From: Cladophialophora immunda
Lineage: Eukaryota > Ascomycota > Eurotiomycetes > Chaetothyriales > Herpotrichiellaceae
DNA length: 64,000 nucleotides
Direction: 5' to 3'
NCBI RefSeq assembly: GCF_000835495.1
Contig: NW_015622545.1
Location: 1,938,777 to 2,002,776, forward strand
Shown here piece after piece: positions 11,830-20,800 of this stretch. Both the position numbers and the translations under genes were made by a program. The notes under the pieces are model-generated. The model was not told the DNA's origin, searched no databases, and was given only the letters and a program-made list of their open reading frames with translations. The number at the start of each line of letters is the position of its first letter. The first letter of the stretch is position 1.

Positions 11830-12463
11830 GGTGGCGATATAGTGATGATGGTCGCGGACAGGGCTCTGTCGAGCTTCAGTTGTCGACGCAACAGGGTGTT
11901 GAGTTGGGCCTCAATGGCCTCTTTATGCGCCACGGGTTCTTCTCCATCCTGCTTAAGACGTCGGCGGCTGAAACTCCTGCGCAGCCTTGTCCTGTCGCAC
12001 AAAAAGCATCGATGGCAATTCTTCGCGAGGCCGATCAGCCACATCCGCACCTCCGTGACGCGATGTGCGACGATGGAGGCTTTTCATGAAGCCAGATCTG
12101 GCCGCCATGGCGTGTTCGCCGGGCATAGAGTTCGAGGGTGCGAGTCGCACTGTGACTCGCACATGGAGTTGATGCTGGCGAGATCGACGCCCGTGCGAGG
12201 GGCGACAGGTGACCTCTAGAGGAACCGGCAAAGCGACTCGCTCAAAAAGGGGTACTCAGATAGATACATCCATAGCAGACAACACACGAAGGGCTCTTGA
12301 TGAAAGCCAGTCTCGACGTTCAGGTGTGGCCGTGTGGCGTGGCGCTCCGCTTGGCGTGACCTCACAGTCTCACAGACATCAATCAGTCTTTAAGATGCAC
12401 GTTGTTTACAGATGACGATGGCGGCCTTGTCCAACTAACTCCCCCAGCGATCTCCCCGTAACG
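11830..12463. other. Divergent intergenic region upstream of the P450
   Basis: Separates the P450 start (minus) from the broken F-box-like gene (plus). It contains the strong inverted repeat listed at 12138-12162 and no credible reading frame. Confidence 0.45.
12138..12162. repeat. Perfect 9-bp inverted repeat upstream of the P450
   Basis: GTGCGAGTC (12138-12146) and GACTCGCAC (12154-12162) flank a 7-base spacer, about 310 bp upstream of the P450 start codon. The dyad could be a binding site for a dimeric regulator or an RNA hairpin. No known fungal motif is claimed. Confidence 0.6.
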
Positions 12464-12959
12464 ATGACTGACAAGGTCGAGAATCTACTGCTTCACCTCC
12501 CGCTGGAGCTACGCCAACGTATCTATGTGACCGTCCTTGGTCCCCCACGCCTGGTCCTTCGCCTCAATTTCAGTTTTGAGCTGGACGATTTTCTTAGGGC
12601 CATGATCTACCGACCCAAGTCGGAAAAGCTGCGAGAAAGTGAAGGCCTTGCGAAATTCTATAATGAGATTGACGGCGAATCGGAAGAAGGGTTCTCTGAA
12701 AGCGACAAGGAGAATGCTCATCGTTTCAGCGACGACGTCATGTACGAATGGAGGACGGGTATCCTTGAAGTGTCGAGGAGCAAATCGGTCATGAAGCCCT
12801 GGATGTCTTGGGCAGCATATCTTTGTGACAAATATTCACGGCGAGCTCTGGCTTCCACTCCTGGAAGGGCTGTCGCAGTTCTGTATCGTGGCACAGCAGC
12901 CGTTGGCGGCTCGAAACTATTACGATGCTCCCACTCTCGAGGAAGATTGGTCCGACTGA
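12464..12959 (+). pseudogene. F-box-like (2EXR-type) gene with two frameshifts
   Basis: The N-terminus, LLHLPLELRQRIYVTVLG, is typical of fungal F-box-like/2EXR proteins and resembles that of the intact convergent gene at 13042-13863. Frame 1 is good to about 12777 (EVSR). Homology-like sequence then moves to frame 3 (QIGHEALDVLG, 12781-12813) and again to frame 2 (HIFVTNIHGELWLPLLEG..., 12816 on), which ends in EEDWSD and a TGA at 12957-12959. Staying in frame 1 gives a basic, low-quality tail to 13027. The two shifts lie within 40 bases and could be a 2-nt gain near 12778 and a 1-nt change in the G-run near 12811. No intron with usable donor and acceptor explains both. Sequencing error is possible, but two in one place in otherwise clean sequence favours a true pseudogene. 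Confidence 0.7.
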
Positions 12960-13041
12960 AATGGACAGGAATGGGATGTGTGGCTGGGAATGAGTCTGAA
13001 TATCATAAAATACATTACCCGCCATGAGCAAAACACTTTCG

Positions 13042-13863
13042 TCAATCATAGTCTGAATCATTCTTCCAGTACGGGTCGCTTCTCCTGCGATAATATTCCT
13101 CGGACCAGGAGTCCTTCTCTCCCTGCTCCATTTGCCGTCCAAATTGTTCGTTATCGTACCTCTCGCAATCCTCCTCGTTGTCAAATTCAACCCGGTCATC
13201 GTACGACGTCCAAACCTTCTTCGGAAGCTTTGTGACCTTGACAGCCCAGCTATGACCGTGCAATAGTTCCGTCAAATCATCGCTGGAGTCTCCGCCGTCG
13301 TACACCTCGAAATTGACGGTGATCTCTTTCAGGGAAGGCATGCTCTGAAGGCGCATGTCGAGGATATTTAATGCCTCGGGCGCGATCGCATCGTCTCTCA
13401 GAGCGTAATTGCAGTGTTCGGCTGGAACCAGCAGCTCGATGGTCTGCAGGCCTGCACAGGCACGGCGGATCGTTTCGAGATTCTTGACATGCACTTCATG
13501 GAGGACCGCCCGGTCAGGCAACGGGTAGTCAAAGGTAGGGAAAGGGATGCGGATATGGCGTATCAGACTTGCGTGGGATCCGATCCGGTTCAGGAATGGG
13601 GTGATGTAAGCGCTCACCGGCGCCGACAGTGAGAATACCTCGGGGAATCGAAAGTGGTTCCAAGCATAGAGGACCGGACTCGCCTCGCGGTGGATTTCTT
13701 TGTTTACACGGAGAATAGCGGGATAGAGCCCATCCCTTTGGCGCCGGAAGAGGGGCGGTGACGAAGGGCCAAAGTCGGCGACGAAGTCAATCGGCCCTGG
13801 GTTGACAAGGAGTTCTGAATAGATCCGGAGCCGGATCTCCACGGCGAGGTCGGAGAAGTTCAT
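13042..13863 (-). CDS. F-box-like / 2EXR-type protein
   Basis: Single-exon gene of 273 aa. It begins MNFSDLAVEIRLRIYSELLV, the short hydrophobic motif shared by fungal F-box-like and 2EXR proteins, followed by the usual LYPAILRVNKEIHREASPVLY segment (residues about 46-66) in which a 'new generation' of such proteins is recognised. The tail (about 215-273) is acidic and Tyr/Asp/Glu-rich. F-box proteins serve as substrate adaptors for SCF ubiquitin ligases, but members of this expanded fungal group often lack demonstrated Skp1 binding, so function remains open. It is convergent with a frameshifted gene with a similar start, suggesting a local duplicate pair of which only this copy is intact. 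Confidence 0.75.
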   Translation of the reverse strand: MNFSDLAVEIRLRIYSELLVNPGPIDFVADFGPSSPPLFRRQRDGLYPAILRVNKEIHREASPVLYAWNHFRFPEVFSLSAPVSAYITPFLNRIGSHASLIRHIRIPFPTFDYPLPDRAVLHEVHVKNLETIRRACAGLQTIELLVPAEHCNYALRDDAIAPEALNILDMRLQSMPSLKEITVNFEVYDGGDSSDDLTELLHGHSWAVKVTKLPKKVWTSYDDRVEFDNEEDCERYDNEQFGRQMEQGEKDSWSEEYYRRRSDPYWKNDSDYD

Positions 13864-14165
13864 GTGCGTCTGGCGATGGCGATGGCGATGGCGGTGGAGG
13901 TTACGCTTGAAGAGCTGGTCATATGCCTAGGGTATCTTGTTGAACATACAGAATTTACATTGTCGGGCTGTGCCACTTACCAGGTACTCTTGACATCGGC
14001 CCGGTACCTAAGGGATGTAATCTGTTGGTGGTTAGTGGTTGGTGGTTGGTTTAGAAATTGTGGGATGCTGTGGGGGAGGCGAAGCGAGACCCCGCGGGGA
14101 CATCAACCACCACACCACCACCATTTCCTCCCCTTCTCTCCTCGACATACACCCCCCAAGCAACA
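13864..14165. promoter_or_regulatory. Divergent promoter, F-box-like gene and bZIP gene
   Basis: A 302-bp gap between two divergent start codons, so it must serve both. It contains a GGCGAT-type direct repeat at about 13875-13895 and repeated GGTTAGTGGTTGG-like units near 14028-14052. No TATA box is obvious. Confidence 0.5.
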
Positions 14166-15515
14166 ATGAGCGACCGCCCCCAGCCTCGCGCCGCCAAACC
14201 ATGGGCCACCGGGCGCGTCCTCACGCCGGCCCAGCGTGAGAGAAAGAGAGCCGCCAATCGACTCTCCCACCGCACCAAACGATCTCAGGCCGAAGCGCGC
14301 ACCGCCAGCCTCGAGTCGCAAATCGAGCTGCTCAAGGCCGAGATCGAGTTGCTGAGACGGCGGGAAGCGCCAGCGTGCCCATGTTCGCGCCAGAAACATG
14401 GCTTGGGCGATGCGGTATTCGCTTTATCTTGTCCTCCTCCAGGCCCGTCCACAGCCCAGAGCAACAACCAGGTCGACTTCATTCCCACTTCTGCGAGCCA
14501 TCTCCCAAGCTTGGACCCGTGGCCGTCACTCAATGTTGCCGGTGCCGACTCTGGAGGCGGCCTCCAGTTGCAAAGCAGCAACGACGGCTACAACGGGCGC
14601 GAGCCACCACTGCCGCCTGAGAGTCTATCTACCAGCTGTCAAGAGATTTTCAACCACGTCGTCTCCCAGGCGCGCCAGTTCTCAAAGTTCCAAGTATCGA
14701 CCAACGACGCCCTCAACCAAGACGTGCTAGTCCGCGCCCTCGTCAACGGGTGGCCTGACGTCTCGATGCACTACGCTGGGACCAGCGTCTTCTGCCCGCT
14801 ATGGAATCTTCTGCGCTACCTCGACCGACGTATCTTCTGCATGAGCGGCTTCATGACCCGCCTGTGCACGCTGCGCATGATCCACGCCATGCTGCTGTGC
14901 TTCGTCGGGGCGACCTCCTTCAAGGACCTGCCGGTGTGGTACAAGCCGCGGCCCTCACAGCACACCATCCGGCACGCCCTCGCGGTCGACGTGCTGCCCT
15001 GGCCCGGCGTGCGCGAGCGCGCGGTGCACTCCCAGAGCCTGACCCGGGACAACAAGTTCTGGACGGATCTCGTCCACCGCTTCCGCTTCCACTGGCCGTA
15101 CACGCCCTCCGAGGCCGTCGACTTCAACGCCAACACCGGCCTCTTTGCGCTGTCTGGCCTGTTCCTGAACCAGGTGCACAACATCCACATGTGGAAGATG
15201 GACCTGAGCTTCTTCAGCTTCTTCCCGGATCTGTACGACGACATCATGCCCTCGCTGGACGGCATTGAGAGGCCGATTTCCTGCATCCTTCCGGCTGGCG
15301 CTGCCGTCGATCCCATCTTTGACTTGACGGCCCAGATCGCCGCCGGTGCCGCCGAGCTCGATGCTGACAATCTCCCTGCCCTGCCACTGCCGGAGACTTC
15401 GAGCGAAGACGAGTCAGAGCTCGAGGAGAGGCATCCTTCGCTAGCAACCTTCGCGCCCTTGACGCCACTGCCGCTGCAAGAAAGCAGCTCGTCGGCATGG
15501 ATTGCGACGCAGTAG
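14166..15515 (+). CDS. bZIP transcription factor with DUF3425 domain
   Basis: Single exon. I start at 14166 (ATGAGCGACCGC) because the 36 in-frame codons upstream are low-complexity and 5'-leader-like. Length is 449 aa. The basic region (about 19-40) reads TPAQRERKRAANRLSHRTKR, followed by a short leucine zipper (SLESQIELLKAEIELLRRR). A Cys-containing linker (CPCSR) follows. Residues about 180-400 form the DUF3425 domain typical of fungal bZIP regulators: VRALVNGWPDV, FCPLWNLLRYLDRRIF, LPVWYKPRPSQ and the FHWPYTPSEAVDF block. The Ser/Glu-rich C-terminus may be activating. Members of this class often control stress or metabolic genes, but the target here is unknown. Third codon positions are strongly GC-rich, as in the P450 upstream. 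Confidence 0.92.
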   Translation: MSDRPQPRAAKPWATGRVLTPAQRERKRAANRLSHRTKRSQAEARTASLESQIELLKAEIELLRRREAPACPCSRQKHGLGDAVFALSCPPPGPSTAQSNNQVDFIPTSASHLPSLDPWPSLNVAGADSGGGLQLQSSNDGYNGREPPLPPESLSTSCQEIFNHVVSQARQFSKFQVSTNDALNQDVLVRALVNGWPDVSMHYAGTSVFCPLWNLLRYLDRRIFCMSGFMTRLCTLRMIHAMLLCFVGATSFKDLPVWYKPRPSQHTIRHALAVDVLPWPGVRERAVHSQSLTRDNKFWTDLVHRFRFHWPYTPSEAVDFNANTGLFALSGLFLNQVHNIHMWKMDLSFFSFFPDLYDDIMPSLDGIERPISCILPAGAAVDPIFDLTAQIAAGAAELDADNLPALPLPETSSEDESELEERHPSLATFAPLTPLPLQESSSSAWIATQ

Positions 15516-16229
15516 AGAGCGCTCTGCGGGATGAGTCCCGTCCGACTGGACGATGGAGAGGAACTCACATACCCTCCGTTGGATATAACTGGACACTCTG
15601 GTGTAACAGCAGAATCGCTCAATGTTGTGAAGCAGGCAGAGGCTGCGTGAGGGCGAGCCGGCTGCAGTGGAAACAGGATCATTGGCAGGATGAATCAAAG
15701 GCAGATTGCCTCAGGATTGATGAGTGCCATGCCTTGCTTGTCGAGGACACCCTCCACAGCACACGGCAAACAGAAACCAAAGAGCCCCTCGGCTGTAATA
15801 AGAGACCAAGGGACCACGCACGACGGATGACTAGTCACGGCAAATTGGGGGGTGGGGTCGATATCACAGAGAGCCCGGAACTAGGACAGTGTACGAGTAG
15901 CTCTGTTATTGATGTGTATTGTTGTCGTGTATGCAGTCAAAGGTTAGACGGTCGGCGGGAGAAGTGATCAGAGAGTGACGGAAGTTTGGAAAGCGAGTGA
16001 GATCGAGGAAACCACACTGCAAACCGAGCTCTTCGGATTACCCGAGACATCTATTCGCTGCTGGTCTGAACCAGTCTATCAACGGAGCAAACGACCTTGT
16101 ACTACCATCCGGCTTCTCTGATTGAGAACAACTGGCAAGCTTCCTGTACAAACATGAATGAACTCCAGCCGATGCGCCCAATCAATCATGCTCTCTATTC
16201 TATATTGCAACTGAGACATGCGCCTGCGC
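15516..16229. other. Intergenic, convergent
   Basis: 3' flanks of the bZIP gene and spf1. Short frames on both strands show no familiar motif. I see nothing else. Confidence 0.45.
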
Positions 16230-19200
16230 CTATCTTCGCACCTTGGCCGGCGCTGGCGGACCTGTATTGTTGGCTACACCCCGCTTCTTCTCAATTTCCT
16301 CGATCCGTTCTTGCTCAGCCTTTTCCGCGAGCTCCCTCTTGCGCTTTTCGTCCCTTTCAACCTGATCGGGTCTCTTGATGGCAATGTCCTTGGGGCGGAA
16401 GTCGCTGAACAAGGACTTGAAAATTTGCTCCACAATCCAACATCCCACGAAGTCGACGATCATAAGTGTCGTCAGAGACCATTTGAACTCGCTGGTAAAC
16501 GGCACCAAGCGGAGCTTCTCATTAAGCTCCGGCAGGAACTCGGTGCTGCCCGCAAAGGCCACGAACGAGCACGCTAGCAGTCCCCAGTACATACCTCGGT
16601 TCTCGCGGATGCTTTCACGGAAAGGGCGTCCTTGATAGTTGATTGCAAAGGTGGACACTTGTTGGATCAGTTGCATGAGATAGACGGCGCTGTTGAGCAA
16701 CGAAGGCTCGAATTCACCCTCTAAGTCAATCTCGTCGGCAGGCGGGACAATCGAGTAGACTACATTGGAAAGATAGATGAGCGTCGCGCAGTGGATTGCA
16801 AATTGCCCCAGTACCGATCCAAGGATATAGGCGTTCAGAATGTTCGGCTGCGGTCGTTCTCGTGAAAGAGCTTCCACAGGTTTGGCTCGGGAGATAGAGA
16901 GGAAACACACCGACATCAACATCCCGCTGATTGTCACCTGACCGTCGCCGAACTTGATGCCTGCCAGATAGATGACGGACAAGCTGTAGGCACTGATCAA
17001 ACAGTTGAGAGCCAGGATCTTGTACATCTGAATCGTCGCTACCAAGGTGCACCGTCCCTGCCGGATGATGTTGGGGATCGCTATAACGTTGGCCAGCTTG
17101 CTTGTAAACGGAGCTGCGACGGATGCATCCCCCAATTTTATCGTAGGTGGCTCGCCGTCGTCGATTTCATTTTCCATCATGCTCGCGGTAAATTTGTCGG
17201 CCCAGCTTGCTGCTTTCTGTTGTGCCTCTTGTTGACGTCGCTGCTGAGATGACAGATTGGCGTTCGATTGCTGAATCGCTTGTGCACCCGGCGAAGTGAT
17301 GGTTTCCACCGTGCCATTCTCAGCGTCACCATTCTCCAGATTTATACCTTTTTGCTCAGCGATCTTCTTGATCGCCTTTTCATGGTGGGGATTGCGGGGA
17401 CCAGGCGGATAGAGATGTGCAATCCCCGGAGGGACCGGCGGCGCTGGTTGATTGAATCTTTGCATCAGCTGCACTTGCTTTTCGTAGATTTCCTTCATTT
17501 TGGTGGTCCGGAAATGTTCGCCGATCTTGTTGAGGGCTTCTTGAGAGCCATTGAGCAGAGCAACGCCAATGTGGGCTTGCTTCAACGCGCCTACATCATT
17601 CGTCCCATCGCCGCACATCAATGTAGTATAGCCTTGATCTTTAAGACCAATCAAGATTTCTTCCTTCTGCTTCGGCGAGACTCGCGCATACACCCAGGTA
17701 TGCCTCAGTAACGACAGGAATGCTTTCTGGCCGGTGAATTTGGCGAGAGCATAGCCAGTCACGCATAGGTCCTTGGTCTCGAGGATGTTTGGGTCCAGAT
17801 CGGCCGTGGGATCGACAGGGATGATGGTTTTCTCGTCAACACTGCGCCAGACAAGTTTGGTCCCTGAATCGTCATGCTCTGGAGCATCCAGAATCAAACA
17901 ATCGCGGTCGACGATCTCGACCTCTCTGGCAACATGAACAGCAGTCAGGGGGTTGTCTCCGGTGATCATCACCACGCGGTGGCTGCTTTCGTTCAGCATC
18001 TGGATTGCCCTGATAGCATCTTCCTTTAGGGGAGTCTGGAGCACCAAGAAACCCGCAAAGTGTAGATCACACTCGACGTCTTCACGTTTGAGATCATTGA
18101 TGCGTTTCTGGCCTATCTCGGCCTCGGTTGAAAGGTATTTGTAGCCGAGAGACAGCACCCGGGCACCATTCCGCGTAAAGTATTTGAAAGTCTCCTCATA
18201 TTTGGTCGGTGTCTCAACCAACATCTTCTGGATGGTTTCCGGAGCGCCTTTGACGCCGACAAAGGTGCCCTTGGCCTTCCGTCCCGAGTTGGGATCGGTC
18301 ATCAGAACCGTAGCCACGGAACTCATACGCTTGAGAGCGGACGAGAATTGGAAACGACGTTTGATCTGGACGACATGCGAGGCACCGGCCGTCGAGAATG
18401 GTTTGGCCTTCTTTGTTTTGGGTGGAGGAGTGCTGATCAAAGTGTCATTGTGACCAAGGGTCCAGTTTAGTGCGTTTAGTGTAGCCTTCTCCATGGGATC
18501 GCCGACGACGTCCCCTTCCTCAAGTTTGACCAAGGCGTGAGCGGTTGCCAAAACTAAAGTGGTATGAATGCCACAGTCGGGAACTTTGGAAATTGAAGAC
18601 TGCGCGCCATCTGCTTCGGTTTGGGCGCCCTTCTTACCCAGGCCAAGACCAGCAATACCGTCAACGACGAGATCCTCGCCGGTCAACGTTCCGGTCTTGT
18701 CGAAACAGGCGACATCCACACGTCCGGCGAATGGAATTCGGAAGGGTTCTGTACAAAAGATGGCAAATTTGCTGAGCGCTGCCAGACTGGTATTGACCGC
18801 CAAGGACAACTCCATAGGCAATTCCGGCGGCACGACACTCGTGACGATCAGAATGCAGTCGAGCAGCAGCTTGGACCTCTTTCTGTTGTTCTTGACACCT
18901 TCTTGCCACACGTACCACGAGGCGGCAAGGGCAAAGATCAGTAAGAAGAGAATGAAGATCAGGGCCTCGGCGTTATTGGCAGAGACACGCTCCGTCGAGT
19001 AGATCATGGTCCGCACGAGACTTCCTTGACTGGTCTCGAATCCAGTCTTGAGCACAACAGCCATAGCACCGTTATCAGGCGGTGGGCGGACACCCGACCG
19101 CAATTGTGGGACAGTTTCCGGCGCATCCTCGCTGGCGGCAGGATGTGTTATCTGGAGGACTTTCGTTCCTCCCCAGAGAAAAGCATTCTTGTCCAAACCC

Positions 19201-20264
19201 TCGGGTTCAATTGTCGCGTCGCCAGGGCGGAGAAGGATCGACTCTTTGAGGAGCGGCGTGCTCTCTCCGGAGAGCATGGCCTCATTCACAATTGCAGTCC
19301 CTTCGATAAGGAGCATGTCACACGCAACTCCTGAATCTTCTTGAGTTCGTCCCACCGATACGAGGTCGCCGGGTAGCAGTTTGTCACTCTTGATCTCGAT
19401 CCACTTGTTGACACGGTACACCCAGATATCGTACGGTTTGATACTCATCCCTCGGAATTCGTTCAATGTCCGCTGTCTCTGCCAGACAACCGTGCTTTCG
19501 AAAGCCACAAGCATGAATAGGGTGAACAAGGAGTAGTACCAATAGTCATCGAGCAACCAGAGACCAACGCAGAACACTTGGAAGATGAAGAACGGCGCAA
19601 CAGCGTGCTCTTTCCACAGCTCCGTGAACGTGGGAACAGGAATGTCAAAGGTATTGTCGCCATAATGTTTGTGAACCGTCGCGATTTCGGTTTCAGAGGT
19701 GAGACCTCGCGACAATTGGAACTCGCGGAGGAGCGGCTTCTTGTCGGAGTCCAGCGCGTAAGATAATGGCGCAAAGGTTCCCTTCTCTGGCGAATACAGA
19801 AACCGTCTCTTCTGGAAGAGGAACGAAGTTCTTCCGTCCGGCTCCCTTTCCAATTTGCAGATCGCCGACGCACCTGAGTTAACCACAGGGATGACCTTGA
19901 TCAACTTGGCGTCTTCGACTTTTGTGGCTTTTGTCATGGTGAACGTAGTCTTCAGGTGAACACTCCATTTTGTGGAGAGCCAGGCTAAAGATTGAAGTGT
20001 GACGATTGTCGCAACATAGACGAATGTCCATTCCGAGCCGTCGATGTAATCATCATAGAGATCCTCGTTCAGGTAGAATGCCAAAAAGATGGGCCATAGA
20101 ATGGTGAAAGGCCATACGTAGGCCTTGAGGAAGACTGGCAATGGGTTGTGAAGGCTTGCCGTTTGGATCTGGTCATTGTCCACCAGTTTCGATCTGCGAT
20201 GCATCAGTGGGAGTTGAGATTGGGAAAGCCGACTGTGAGCTAGTACATACGATTTTTGCGCCAT
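16230..20264 (-). CDS. spf1: P5A-type ATPase, ER transmembrane-helix dislocase Spf1
   Basis: Orthologue of yeast Spf1 / ATP13A1, an ER P-type ATPase that extracts mis-inserted transmembrane helices and affects Mn/Ca and sterol balance. A short intron near the start (20194-20250, 57 nt, GTATGT...CGCAG) keeps frame and contains no stop, so the open frame runs straight through it. Removing it gives MAQKSSKLVDNDQIQ, the expected start, and 1325 aa. Signatures in order: N-terminal TM hairpin (FLKAYVWPFTILWPIF), actuator loop LSGEST near residue 312, phosphorylation site DKTGTLT near 503, hinge GDGTNDV near 867, then the C-terminal TM bundle and a charged Lys/Glu tail. All catalytic residues are intact. 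Head to head with the glutaminyl-tRNA synthetase gene. Annotations that skip the intron would insert 19 spurious residues. Confidence 0.97.
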   Translation of the reverse strand: MAQKSYVLAHSRLSQSQLPLMHRRSKLVDNDQIQTASLHNPLPVFLKAYVWPFTILWPIFLAFYLNEDLYDDYIDGSEWTFVYVATIVTLQSLAWLSTKWSVHLKTTFTMTKATKVEDAKLIKVIPVVNSGASAICKLEREPDGRTSFLFQKRRFLYSPEKGTFAPLSYALDSDKKPLLREFQLSRGLTSETEIATVHKHYGDNTFDIPVPTFTELWKEHAVAPFFIFQVFCVGLWLLDDYWYYSLFTLFMLVAFESTVVWQRQRTLNEFRGMSIKPYDIWVYRVNKWIEIKSDKLLPGDLVSVGRTQEDSGVACDMLLIEGTAIVNEAMLSGESTPLLKESILLRPGDATIEPEGLDKNAFLWGGTKVLQITHPAASEDAPETVPQLRSGVRPPPDNGAMAVVLKTGFETSQGSLVRTMIYSTERVSANNAEALIFILFLLIFALAASWYVWQEGVKNNRKRSKLLLDCILIVTSVVPPELPMELSLAVNTSLAALSKFAIFCTEPFRIPFAGRVDVACFDKTGTLTGEDLVVDGIAGLGLGKKGAQTEADGAQSSISKVPDCGIHTTLVLATAHALVKLEEGDVVGDPMEKATLNALNWTLGHNDTLISTPPPKTKKAKPFSTAGASHVVQIKRRFQFSSALKRMSSVATVLMTDPNSGRKAKGTFVGVKGAPETIQKMLVETPTKYEETFKYFTRNGARVLSLGYKYLSTEAEIGQKRINDLKREDVECDLHFAGFLVLQTPLKEDAIRAIQMLNESSHRVVMITGDNPLTAVHVAREVEIVDRDCLILDAPEHDDSGTKLVWRSVDEKTIIPVDPTADLDPNILETKDLCVTGYALAKFTGQKAFLSLLRHTWVYARVSPKQKEEILIGLKDQGYTTLMCGDGTNDVGALKQAHIGVALLNGSQEALNKIGEHFRTTKMKEIYEKQVQLMQRFNQPAPPVPPGIAHLYPPGPRNPHHEKAIKKIAEQKGINLENGDAENGTVETITSPGAQAIQQSNANLSSQQRRQQEAQQKAASWADKFTASMMENEIDDGEPPTIKLGDASVAAPFTSKLANVIAIPNIIRQGRCTLVATIQMYKILALNCLISAYSLSVIYLAGIKFGDGQVTISGMLMSVCFLSISRAKPVEALSRERPQPNILNAYILGSVLGQFAIHCATLIYLSNVVYSIVPPADEIDLEGEFEPSLLNSAVYLMQLIQQVSTFAINYQGRPFRESIRENRGMYWGLLACSFVAFAGSTEFLPELNEKLRLVPFTSEFKWSLTTLMIVDFVGCWIVEQIFKSLFSDFRPKDIAIKRPDQVERDEKRKRELAEKAEQERIEEIEKKRGVANNTGPPAPAKVRR

Positions 20265-20800
20265 GGCGAGCGTCAGTCAAGAGCTCGACTGTGAGGAGAA
20301 ATATGGCAGAGGGAGATAATCTCCCTGAGTTGAAGGGCAAAGACCTTGAACACAGTGTCCTATCGAAAAAAAGTTGGTCGCATCCGAGCATGATGCGACC
20401 TTTCGCAGGCAAAGTCGGCGCGGCCCTCGTCCGCTGCTCGGCCAGTCGGGAACTGTTTAGCGTGTTTGTTCTATTTGTCACGTTTGCTACTCTGCATATT
20501 CCTTGGCATGTTTGTTCTCCTAATTTTGTTTGACTCATCCTCCGCCAGCCTTAAATCACAATGGCATGCCAACTCGAACAAGTCGAATCTTCCAGATTGT
20601 TCTCGCTTCACAACATCATCCCGCAAGGAGCTCTTGAATCTTAGTTCTGTCACTGGCGGAGGCGTCTTTTCTTTGTGCAAGACCTGGTGGGACTTTCGCT
20701 GATCCATTTCATCTCATCTCACGTGCCACATCTTTCAGCGCTTCGAGAAATCTCACCAAAGGACTGCGGCAATACCTGAAAACATTCACCCCCTAGCCTT
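20265..20800. promoter_or_regulatory. Divergent promoter, spf1 and gln4
   Basis: A 536-bp gap between divergent starts of an ER ATPase and a tRNA synthetase, so both promoters must lie within it. I see no strong TATA box and no other gene. Confidence 0.55.

Noticed and set aside
10165..15515. P450 plus bZIP as a secondary-metabolite cluster
   Set aside because: No synthase, terpene cyclase or transporter lies nearby, and the neighbours are decayed or F-box-like genes.
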